Shown here: one piece after another, positions 1 to 5,127 of the stretch | How positions within the stretch are numbered: position 1 is the stretch's first letter | Layout: each line of letters starts with the position of its first letter | Source of the DNA: Alkalibaculum bacchi | Lineage (GTDB): Bacteria; Bacillota; Clostridia; Eubacteriales; Alkalibacteraceae | Length of the DNA stretch: 6,865 nt | Direction: 5' to 3' | Assembly: GCF_937875145.1 (NCBI RefSeq) | Contig: NZ_CALNCS010000001.1 | Coordinates: 1-6,865, forward strand | Notes under the pieces: model-generated | The model's database searches: none | Told to the model about the DNA's origin: nothing | What the model saw: only the letters and a program-made list of their open reading frames with translations | Position numbers and translations under genes: made by a program

Positions 1-1
1 C

Positions 2-535
2 GTAGACGCGTTAATCATCGCAGTAGGATCGGAACCCCTCTTGCCACCCATTCCTGGTTTAGATGGAGAAAACGTAATTGTGGTAAACAACTATTATCTA
101 GAAAAAGAGAAGGTGACAGATGAAGTCATCGTCTTAGGAGGGGGACTTGCAGGTTGTGAAGCTGCAATCCATCTTGCTCAAGAAGGAAAAACTGTTCACC
201 TTGTGGAGATGAGAGAAGAATTAGCAATAGACGCAAATATCAGACACCGACCAATTCTTTTAAAGGAAATTGAAAAGCAAAAAATCCAGGTTCATACAGG
301 CTTAAAAGGATTACGGGTAATAGCTGATGGCGTCATCTGTGCTGATTCAACAGCTGAAGAACAACTCATTCCAGGAACAACAGTAATCTGCGCTCTTGGA
401 CAGAAAGCAAGAAGAAATGTAGTGGAAAACTTAATTGACTGTGCACCATATGTTGCTCAAATTGGAGATTGTGTAAAAGCGTCAACTATAACAGCAGCGG
501 TATATCAAGGATACCATGCTGCACTCGATATCTAA
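2..535 (+). CDS. C-terminal part of an FAD/NAD(P)H-dependent oxidoreductase (2-enoate / 2,4-dienoyl-CoA reductase family)
   Basis: The frame is open from base 2, so the gene starts before the window; about 177 residues remain of a family usually 640-670 long. The visible part is the C-terminal dinucleotide-binding half. IAVGSEP (bases about 17-37) is the second FAD-loop motif. The Rossmann motif VLGGGLAGCE (131-160) leads into HLVEMRE, where the acidic residue ends the second strand, as expected for NAD(P)H binding in this subdomain. QIGDC near 458-472, followed by a closing helix, is the C-terminal FAD motif. Family members have an N-terminal OYE-type FMN barrel and a 4Fe-4S cluster and reduce activated C=C bonds of enoates, dienoyl-CoAs or bile-acid intermediates in the cytoplasm of anaerobes. 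Those domains are outside the window, so the substrate cannot be assigned. The family call is secure; the exact enzyme is not. Confidence 0.9.
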   Translation, partial: VDALIIAVGSEPLLPPIPGLDGENVIVVNNYYLEKEKVTDEVIVLGGGLAGCEAAIHLAQEGKTVHLVEMREELAIDANIRHRPILLKEIEKQKIQVHTGLKGLRVIADGVICADSTAEEQLIPGTTVICALGQKARRNVVENLIDCAPYVAQIGDCVKASTITAAVYQGYHAALDI

Positions 536-606
536 CGATTTTTAAGTCAATTGAATTGCTAATGGATTTGAAAGAGTAATAAATCTATCAATTATTTGTT
601 ATTTTG

Positions 607-656
607 ATTGTTGCCAAATCTAAAATTTTTATGAATAAATTTGGCAACAATTTTTT
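607..656 (+). terminator. Rho-independent terminator of the oxidoreductase gene
   Basis: A perfect 13-bp stem, ATTGTTGCCAAAT (607-619) with ATTTGGCAACAAT (639-651), has a 19-nt loop and runs into six T residues (651-656). It lies about 70 nt after the stop codon. There is no T-run on the minus-strand side, so it acts on plus-strand transcription only. Confidence 0.9.
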
Positions 657-711
657 ATAATGAGAAAGTGTAACTTTTGCCCACTGCCTCGCTGGTAAAA
701 AGTAAACACCC

Positions 712-732
712 AAAATATCAGGCTGATATTTT
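712..732 (-). terminator. Possible weak terminator of the SDR-gldA operon
   Basis: AAAATATCA (712-720) and TGATATTTT (724-732) form a 9-bp stem with a 3-nt loop, 5 nt beyond the minus-strand stop codon at 738. Read on the minus strand it is followed by GGGTGTTTACTTTTT rather than a clean U-tract. The position is right, but the stem is AT-rich and the tail is poor. Confidence 0.35.
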
Positions 733-737
733 TGAAG

Positions 738-1835
738 CTATGATATAAAGTATTGTTGCCCCAACAAATCCGCTGTTAACAAGGCGTCATATAGCTGTTC
801 CCAGGTTACACCTCCTGCCATATGATGAATTGTCTCTCCTTGTATACAAGCTTTTTGAGCAGCGATGCGAACACGTTCTCCATCGGTTACTCCTATCTCT
901 TTTAAAGTAATAGGTAGACCTACACTATAGCAAAAATCCATAACCTCTTTAATTTCTTGCTTGGGGGCACTTTCTAAAATAAGTTGTGCGATCGTCCCAA
1001 ATGCCACTAGGGAACCGTGCATGGTTTTCTCACATTCCTGTAAGGCTGTAAATCCATTGTATACAGAATGAGCAACTGCAAGTCCTCCATTATCAGCACC
1101 TACACCACTTAAGTATGTATTTGCCTCAATAATCGCGTCTAAAGCAGGTGTGACCAAATGTTTTTCACAAGATAATTTTGCCTGATATCCACATTTTAAT
1201 AGAGTTTTATAACATAATTCGCATAAAGCCATAGCTGACAGTGAAATTCCTCCATTTTCTAAACTAGGAGAATTTGTTCTCATACAGGCTCTAGCCTCAA
1301 AATAAGTCCCAAGGGCATCTCCCATGCCTGCTATCAGAAATTTTACAGGTGCATCTGCAATGATTTGACTATCCACAATAACCGCCTCTGGATTTTTGGG
1401 ATAAAATAGATATGTATCAAAAGCTCCGTCATCATGATAAATAACTGAGAGTCCAGTACAAGGTGCATCTGTAGCTGTAATCGAAGGAATAATTGCAACA
1501 GGGAGTTTCTCGTAATATGCAGTTGCTTTTGCAGTATCAAGAGCGGACCCTCCACCGATACCTACAACCACCTCGATTTGTTCTTCTTTGACAATTTTCC
1601 TCATTTTTTCAATTTCACCATTTGAGCTGATGCCGTTGAATATTTTAAAATGTAGCTTACATTCGGTTCCTTCAAAACTCTTTTCGATTTTTTTGTGACA
1701 ACTTCTATATCCACTTTTACTACAGATAAACAAAAATGATGATCCTAAATCTTTTATTTCTTCATAAAAATTTAATAAAGCCCCTTTTCCTTGCACGTAT
1801 TTTAATGGAGCTCTTATTAATTTTAATCTGGTCAT
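738..1835 (-). CDS. gldA: Glycerol dehydrogenase-family, metal-dependent NAD-linked alcohol dehydrogenase
   Basis: This 365-residue protein is full length for the GldA family (about 367) and colinear with it. GIGGGSALDTAKA (about 92-104) is the NAD-binding glycine loop. PSITATDAPCTGLSVIY (about 117-133) is the family's characteristic core. The three metal ligands are all present: D173 in GMGDALGTYFEAR, H256 in AVAHSVYNG and H273 in TMHGSLVAFG. The C-terminus has the family segment GETIHHMAGG. Known members oxidise glycerol to dihydroxyacetone with NAD+ and often accept 1,2-propanediol, 2,3-butanediol or hydroxyacetone. The ATG at 1835 is chosen because GGGAGG lies 9 nt upstream; the frame stays open to 1883, but that extension has no ribosome binding site or family similarity. 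The gene lies 87 nt downstream of the SDR gene on the same strand and is probably transcribed from its sigma-54 promoter. The enzyme class is secure; the natural diol or ketol substrate is not. Confidence 0.93.
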   Translation of the reverse strand: MTRLKLIRAPLKYVQGKGALLNFYEEIKDLGSSFLFICSKSGYRSCHKKIEKSFEGTECKLHFKIFNGISSNGEIEKMRKIVKEEQIEVVVGIGGGSALDTAKATAYYEKLPVAIIPSITATDAPCTGLSVIYHDDGAFDTYLFYPKNPEAVIVDSQIIADAPVKFLIAGMGDALGTYFEARACMRTNSPSLENGGISLSAMALCELCYKTLLKCGYQAKLSCEKHLVTPALDAIIEANTYLSGVGADNGGLAVAHSVYNGFTALQECEKTMHGSLVAFGTIAQLILESAPKQEIKEVMDFCYSVGLPITLKEIGVTDGERVRIAAQKACIQGETIHHMAGGVTWEQLYDALLTADLLGQQYFIS

Positions 1836-1844
1836 AAACAAAAA

Positions 1845-1850
1845 CCTCCC
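1845..1850 (-). promoter_or_regulatory. Ribosome binding site fixing the gldA start
   Basis: GGGAGG on the minus strand sits 9 nt before the ATG at 1835. This rules out the longer in-frame start at 1883, which would add 16 residues (MVCNVFKTIF...) absent from the family. Confidence 0.8.
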
Positions 1851-1922
1851 TCTAAAAATGGTCTTAAATACATTACACACCACCTATATCTATTCATTAA
1901 TGCTTAAAATCCACATGACTTA

Positions 1923-2690
1923 TTAACTCATCACGATGCCCCCGTCAGTAATAATAGCTTGACCAGTGATATAATCTGCCCCAGGAGAGGCTAAGAAGGA
2001 TATTAAATTTGCTACGTCTTCTGATTTCTGGGGTCTTCCCATCAATATCTTTTTAGAATATTCCGTAAAAGCACCACCCTTTTCAACACCTAAGTAGGGA
2101 GACAAACTCTCATCAATTTTTTCCCACATATCTGTCTCTACAATGCCTGGACAATAAGCATTAACCGTAATTTTGGGTGCTAATTCCGCTGCTAATGCCT
2201 GAGTGAACCCTCGTACTGCAAACTTAGTTCCACTATATGCAGATAAATATCCAAAACCGACATGACCTGCTATACTAGAACAGTTAATAATTTTACCTAA
2301 GGTATCTTGCTTCATCATCTGTCTTGCTGCTTCAATATTTGTTAAAAACACGCCTTTACAGTTTATAGAAAATATTTCATCCCATTCATTTGATGTTGTT
2401 TCAACAGCAGGTTTAACTGTACATATACCTGCGTTGGCTACTAAAACATCCAACTTCCCAAACTCCCTTATTGTCTTTTCAAAAATGTTATTGACATCTT
2501 TTTCATTGGATACATCTCCTGCTATAGCAATACTTTTTTGACCTAGTTCTTCTACCTCTTTAGCAACTTTTTTGGCATTTTCAGGGTTGCGAGCATTAAC
2601 TACTACATTGAATCCATCCTTTGCCAATCTTAAGGCAATGGCCTTACCAATACCTCTACCTGACCCTGTTACGATAGCTACTTTACTCAT
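1923..2690 (-). CDS. SDR-family oxidoreductase, acetoin reductase / 2,3-butanediol dehydrogenase-like
   Basis: A 255-residue classical short-chain dehydrogenase/reductase of standard length. TGSGRGIG (8-15) is the cofactor loop and ANAG (85-88) replaces the usual NNAG. The catalytic tetrad is N110, S139, Y152 and K156 (SAYSGTK). The stretch ITVNAYCPGIVETDMWEKID (about 174-193) and DYITGQ near 239-244 closely match BudC/ButA-type acetoin reductases, which interconvert acetoin and 2,3-butanediol or diacetyl and acetoin. Strand 2 ends in VVVNARN (about 29-35) rather than the acidic residue of strict NADH enzymes, so NADPH use is possible (inference). The start at 2690 is chosen because GGAGG lies 8 nt upstream. 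The longer frame to 2744 would overlap the sigma-54 promoter and cannot be translated from that transcript. It is the first gene of the operon with gldA. Other SDR substrates such as sugar alcohols remain possible. Confidence 0.88.
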   Translation of the reverse strand: MSKVAIVTGSGRGIGKAIALRLAKDGFNVVVNARNPENAKKVAKEVEELGQKSIAIAGDVSNEKDVNNIFEKTIREFGKLDVLVANAGICTVKPAVETTSNEWDEIFSINCKGVFLTNIEAARQMMKQDTLGKIINCSSIAGHVGFGYLSAYSGTKFAVRGFTQALAAELAPKITVNAYCPGIVETDMWEKIDESLSPYLGVEKGGAFTEYSKKILMGRPQKSEDVANLISFLASPGADYITGQAIITDGGIVMS

Positions 2691-2698
2691 CTTCATTA

Positions 2699-2706
2699 CC
2701 TCCTTT
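2699..2706 (-). promoter_or_regulatory. Ribosome binding site fixing the SDR start
   Basis: AAAGGAGG on the minus strand ends 8 nt before the ATG at 2690. Another ATG two codons upstream (2696) is only 2 nt from the GGAGG and too close. This selects MSKVAIV as the N-terminus. Confidence 0.85.
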
Positions 2707-2727
2707 AACTTTCTTATTACATTAAGT

Positions 2728-2743
2728 AGCAAGTAATGTGCCA
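2728..2743 (-). promoter_or_regulatory. Sigma-54 (-24/-12) promoter of the SDR-gldA operon
   Basis: The minus strand reads TGGCAC-ATTAC-TTGCT, an exact match to the sigma-54 consensus TGGCAC-N5-TTGCW with correct GG-to-GC spacing. Transcription would start near 2717, giving a leader of about 27 nt that contains the GGAGG of the SDR gene. By established knowledge such promoters need an AAA+ enhancer-binding activator, and in Firmicutes they often drive acetoin or alcohol dehydrogenase genes. No activator gene is visible in the window. Confidence 0.85.
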
Positions 2744-2809
2744 AATAAAGTGAAATTTATTCCGTAAGGGTTTTCTTCATCCCCTACTGAATTGGGAAGT
2801 TGGAAGCAA

Positions 2810-2872
2810 GAGATCAGAGGTTAGATTTTTTTGTCTCCAGTGAAGTCTTTGTGTTCTAACCTCTAACATCTC
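2810..2872. repeat. Interrupted inverted repeat with heptamer-like arms upstream of the sigma-54 promoter
   Basis: AGAGGTTAGA (2816-2825) and TCTAACCTCT (2855-2864) are exact inverted copies. Outside them GAGAT (2810-2814) pairs with ATCTC (2868-2872) across a small internal loop. The left side continues outward as degenerate 7-mers (GGAAGTT, GGAAGCA, AGAGATC, AGAGGTT). Neither strand has a T-run directly after the second arm, so it is not a terminator. It is centred about 100 bp upstream of the -24 element, which suits an activator binding site, but a dispersed intergenic repeat is equally likely. Confidence 0.6.
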
Positions 2873-2937
2873 AATATCCTCCTCTTTTTCTTTTTATCTT
2901 GAAGTGGGAGTATTAGTGCCTATTAATTCGGGATGAA

Positions 2938-3216
2938 TTAAAGTAATCCGCTTTTATGCCGTATTTTATGATCTTGTCTTGCGCTCTCTTCAAGATAGTC
3001 CTTTATAGGCGCTTTTTCTCTTTTAATTATTTCATTCAGTAAGTAGCAGGTATACTTTCGTCTTAGTTTTTGATCTAATTCATCTCATACTTTCTCATTT
3101 TAAATCTCATAATAATACTTTTTCTCATTCTTGAGAAAATTAACAAAGATGTTTTCAAGCGTGATTATAATATCTTCACAATCTTTTTGCTGTATTACAT
3201 AATTAATGATTATTTC
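2938..3216 (-). pseudogene. Decayed coding remnant of unknown identity
   Basis: One minus-strand frame reads as about 90 residues of coherent, charged, helix-like protein, broken by two in-frame stops (TAA at 3100-3102 and TGA at 3085-3087). Before the stops it includes QQKDCEDIIITLENIF and VNFLKNEKKYYYEI; after them DELDQKLRRKYTCYLLNEII and KREKAPIKDYLEESARQDHK, ending at TAA 2938-2940. No start codon or ribosome binding site is seen, and the frame is closed upstream at 3217-3219. I do not recognise the family. Chance open frames are common in such AT-rich DNA, so the coding origin rests on the composition of the translation (many K, E, R, D) and is uncertain. Confidence 0.35.
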
Positions 3217-3273
3217 TTAGAGAATTATGTGATAGAAAAATAAGATATCTTAAAACATTCTAGAAAATCGAGT

Positions 3274-3318
3274 AAAAAATAACCTCGATATGTTCCCTTA
3301 TACACATATCGAGGGTTA
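3274..3318 (-). terminator. Rho-independent terminator behind the TrpD/creatininase remnant
   Basis: On the minus strand TAACCCTCGATATGT (3318-3304) pairs with ACATATCGAGGTTA (3293-3280) with one bulged base and a 10-nt loop. The second arm runs straight into TTATTTTTT (to 3274). It lies about 90 nt past the last remnant stop codon, so it most likely ended the original transcription unit. Confidence 0.85.
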
Positions 3319-3406
3319 AAGTTACATTATCAGATTTACTTTTAGTTTATGAAACTCAGCATTTCTTGCCTTAGAAAGCAAAACCATCTTTAGCATCCTT
3401 AGAAAG

Positions 3407-3720
3407 TTAAACATTTAAGGTTTTTATATTATTAACGAACTCCACAAGAGGATCCACACAAGCTTTATGCCAACTCTTTCAGCAATACCTGTTGCAATAT
3501 AGTTATCTACCTCAAGGGGCAAATGGTGGCCATGTTGTTCTGTTTGTCCCATAGGTATTAAAGCGATATCTGTTATTTCTGTGATTGTTTCGCCTTTTGC
3601 TGTAAGGGCAGACAGAAAAGCTCCTTGCTGCATATCTGTTTGCTCGTTGTTTAGAATTGATATAAATGCTCTCTCAGCTTCTTGTGGATTTAAATCCTCT
3701 TTGTTTATTAATTTAGTTAA
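3407..3720 (-). pseudogene. Chimeric pseudogene: TrpD-like N-terminal domain joined to creatininase-family fragments
   Basis: Reading the minus strand from 3720, about 50 codons (LTKLINKEDLNPQEAERAFI, then LNNEQTDMQQGAFLSALTAK and GETITEI) match the N-terminal helical-bundle domain of TrpD-like phosphoribosyltransferases. Near 3570 the frame passes directly into IALIPMGQTEQHGHHLPLE, the N-terminal signature of creatininase-family amidohydrolases with metal-binding E and H residues, and then IATGIAERV. After that the frame is lost. A different frame from 3478 gives SWHKACVDPLVEFVNNIK and stops at 3407-3409, which fits a creatininase C-terminus. The catalytic middle (roughly 190 residues) and the whole TrpD catalytic domain are missing. 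No usable start codon lies between the preceding terminator and the TrpD-like segment. I infer two collapsed genes, TrpD-like then creatininase, once under the cobalamin riboswitch upstream. An ATG at 3633 has no ribosome binding site and begins inside the domain. Confidence 0.8.
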
Positions 3721-3756
3721 AGAAAAAAGTCCATACTAAAAAATAGTATGGACTTT
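3719..3756 (-). terminator. Intrinsic terminator, likely expression platform of the cobalamin riboswitch
   Basis: A perfect 13-bp stem, AAAGTCCATACTA with TAGTATGGACTTT (arms 3744-3756 and 3726-3738), has a 5-nt loop and a T-rich tail TTTCTTT on the minus strand. It lies 51 nt after the B12 box. The minus strand also has AAAGTC near 3793-3798, which could pair with GACTTT of the second arm as an antiterminator; that pairing is short and inferred. Confidence 0.88.
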
Positions 3757-3807
3757 CCAACATCCTACATCGCAATCCGCTGTCTCGAGCAGACTTTAAA
3801 AATAATA

Positions 3808-3983
3808 GGCAGGTCTCCTGACTTAGATTTAAACACCTTTATTGTCTTCCCCCTAATCGGAGTGACATATAATAAAGATTCATCGTCGTCAACGACACCC
3901 TTTGGTGTTTAGCTATAACCTTCCCACTACCAGGTAGCTTCGGGACTTTCACCATTAGATTGCGCCCATTCTGGGCGCACAAT
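3808..3983 (-). promoter_or_regulatory. Cobalamin riboswitch
   Basis: The minus strand carries AGTCAGGAGACCTGCC (3823-3808), the B12 box at the 3' end of the aptamer. Upstream are TATGTCACTCCGATT and GGGGGAAGACA (about 3872-3843), matching the conserved ATGCCACT...GGGAAGGCA segment. GGTGAAAGTCCCGAAGCTACC (about 3954-3934) corresponds to the P3 region GGTGAAAATCCGGAGCTGCC, although this 5' half fits the common consensus less well. A strong hairpin TGCGCCC-AGAAT-GGGCGCA (3979-3961) stands where P2 is expected. Adenosyl- or other cobalamin binding would favour the downstream terminator and switch the following gene off. That gene is now only a remnant, so the switch appears orphaned. The 5' boundary is approximate. 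Confidence 0.92.
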
Positions 3984-3984
3984 T

Positions 3985-4015
3985 AAAAGAAGAGGCAATT
4001 TATGCCTCATCTTTT
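3985..4015 (-). terminator. Terminator of the lipoprotein gene, possibly bidirectional
   Basis: AAAAGATGAGGCA and TGCCTCTTCTTTT on the minus strand (arms 4015-4003 and 3997-3985) pair with one mismatch around a 5-nt loop; the second arm itself supplies the T-rich tail. The stem overlaps the lipoprotein stop codon at 4014-4016. The plus strand also has a T-rich tail (ATCTTTTATTTTA), so it could work in both directions. It separates the lipoprotein from the riboswitch unit. Confidence 0.8.
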
Positions 4016-4589
4016 ATTTTACTTCTGATGTTCCGGTAATTTTGCTATTCTCGATGACTTGAGAAGAGGTTTTGTATTCCTCTTTTGAGAAGTAAACATT
4101 GCCTTGGATTTGAGCATCCCTTATGGTAAAACCATTTGCCTCTACGTAAACATCGCCAACGAAGGTACCCCCTTCAATCATTGCATTTTCACTTTTAATA
4201 GTTAATTTAGGTGCTGTAAGTGTATACGATGCAGTTTTGGTTCGATTTTCATCTTGTGCATAAAGCTTTACTTTGCGAACAATGTCGCCATTAGGATCAT
4301 CCTTGTCTCTAAATTCTCCATCTAAGACTAATTCTTTATCGGTTTTCATATCTTGAGTAAATATGACAATCCAACTTCCTTCAGGTCCCATTACCTTTTG
4401 GATGGAAGCTTCATCCATTACGTAGGAAGGACCAGTTGCAGTATCCGGTTCAGGTTTTGATGCATCCGGAGTTGTTTGGTCTTGCGTTGCATCTGGTTTT
4501 TCTTGCTCAGTAGTTTCTTTAGGCGTACAACCAATGGTTAGGGTGAAAAGGGTTACTAGGATGACAAATAAACTCATTAATTTTTTCAA
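4014..4589 (-). CDS. Putative lipoprotein with a beta-helix-like C-terminal domain
   Basis: The product has 191 residues. A lipoprotein signal peptide (positive KK, hydrophobic 5-19, lipobox-like LTIGC with Cys21) predicts export and lipid anchoring on the outer face of the membrane. Residues about 22-53 are a Pro/Thr/Glu/Asp-rich linker. From about 120 the chain shows short alternating strands (LTIKSENAMIEGGTFVGDVY, then VEANGFTIRDAQIQGNVYF) typical of parallel beta-helix or bactofilin-like stacking; this fold is inferred from pattern only. The start is TTG at 4589: AAGGAGG lies 7 nt upstream, while the first ATG (4577) is 19 nt away and would shorten the positively charged N-region. The function is not recognised. 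It has its own terminator and stands alone, with no partner gene next to it. Confidence 0.82.
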   Translation of the reverse strand: MKKLMSLFVILVTLFTLTIGCTPKETTEQEKPDATQDQTTPDASKPEPDTATGPSYVMDEASIQKVMGPEGSWIVIFTQDMKTDKELVLDGEFRDKDDPNGDIVRKVKLYAQDENRTKTASYTLTAPKLTIKSENAMIEGGTFVGDVYVEANGFTIRDAQIQGNVYFSKEEYKTSSQVIENSKITGTSEVK

Positions 4590-4596
4590 AAAAATT

Positions 4597-4603
4597 CCTC
4601 CTT
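4597..4603 (-). promoter_or_regulatory. Ribosome binding site selecting a TTG start
   Basis: AAGGAGG on the minus strand is 7 nt from TTG 4589 and 19 nt from the next in-frame ATG at 4577, so TTG is the start of the lipoprotein. Confidence 0.8.
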
Positions 4604-4866
4604 AAATTTTATTACCTATATTTTAAACTAAGAAATAAAAACTATTACACTAATCTTAAATAAACAAAAAATGAATTTGATACAAGTTAAAAAAACAAGC
4701 ATAGGTCTCAAAATATTCTTCACTGCTTCTTCATAATGATTTGCTATTATCAATTAATAACATTTATATCATAAGGACGAGAAAAGATGTTTGGTTTAAG
4801 TTTATATACTATTTCTATTAATTATATACCCACAACCATTTAACTTAATCAAATTTATTTAGGAGT
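4604..4866. other. AT-rich intergenic stretch, nothing supported
   Basis: I see no gene here on either strand. It must hold the minus-strand lipoprotein promoter; TTGTAT (minus strand, near 4688) with TATTTA 17 nt downstream is one weak candidate. An 18-codon frame at 4787-4843 follows an AAGGA but has no other support. Confidence 0.4.
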
Positions 4867-4908
4867 AGGTATTTACAGAATGAAATAAATTTTGCTGTAA
4901 ATATCTAG
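4867..4908 (+). repeat. Hairpin element, copy 1
   Basis: AGGTATTTACAG (4867-4878) pairs with CTGTAAATATCT (4895-4906) as a 12-bp stem including one G-U pair, around a 16-nt loop. A diverged copy lies at 6441-6482. No T-run follows, so it is not an ordinary terminator. It sits just after the minus-strand stop of the VanZ remnant. Confidence 0.65.
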
Positions 4909-4918
4909 AGTACATAAT

Positions 4919-5044
4919 TTAAAAAATTACTCCCATTATTCCACCTAAAGTATTGTTTGTGATATCTGTAATATCAAGGATCAAGACAAACGCAATGCGT
5001 TCTTTTGTCAAATTGTATGAGAATTGTAAGATTATTTTTAGAAT
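4919..5044 (-). pseudogene. VanZ-family C-terminal remnant
   Basis: The minus-strand frame ends ILDITDITNNTLGGIMGVIF followed by TAA at 4919-4921. It matches the VanZ C-terminal signature D-I-D-D-I-x-x-N-T-L-G-G-x-x-G and its last membrane helix. Upstream, LKIILQFSYNLTKERI resembles the preceding VanZ helix with its LQ motif. The frame is then broken by TGA at 5045-5047 and TAA at 5057-5059, with hydrophobic residues (LYKIIILL) beyond. The N-terminal two thirds are absent. VanZ-like proteins are membrane proteins, one of which confers teicoplanin resistance. This remnant lies antisense to the leader of the carboxypeptidase gene and cannot make a functional protein. Family identification rests on the short signature only. 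Confidence 0.6.
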
Positions 5045-5127
5045 TCAGTAATAACTTTATAGTACTCTAAAATGGCTTAATAAAATTATTATCTTATAAA
5101 GAAAAAAAGCTATTATGGAGGATAAAC

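Noticed and set aside
1343..1555. Open frame of 70 codons on the minus strand inside gldA
   Set aside because: It lies wholly within the well-conserved gldA coding sequence in another frame, with no ribosome binding site.
1836..1883. N-terminal extension of gldA
   Set aside because: The frame is open, but the ribosome binding site 9 nt before 1835 and the family N-terminus favour the shorter protein.
2691..2744. N-terminal extension of the SDR protein
   Set aside because: It would overlap the -24/-12 promoter and the ribosome binding site; the family begins at MSKVAIV.
3930..3960. GGTGAAAGTCC on the minus strand, reminiscent of group II intron RNA
   Set aside because: No domain V-like hairpin or reverse transcriptase; the B12 box and the conserved aptamer segment downstream explain it as a cobalamin riboswitch.
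4787..4843. 18-codon frame after AAGGA
   Set aside because: Too short, no downstream gene and no family resemblance; AAGGA is common by chance here.
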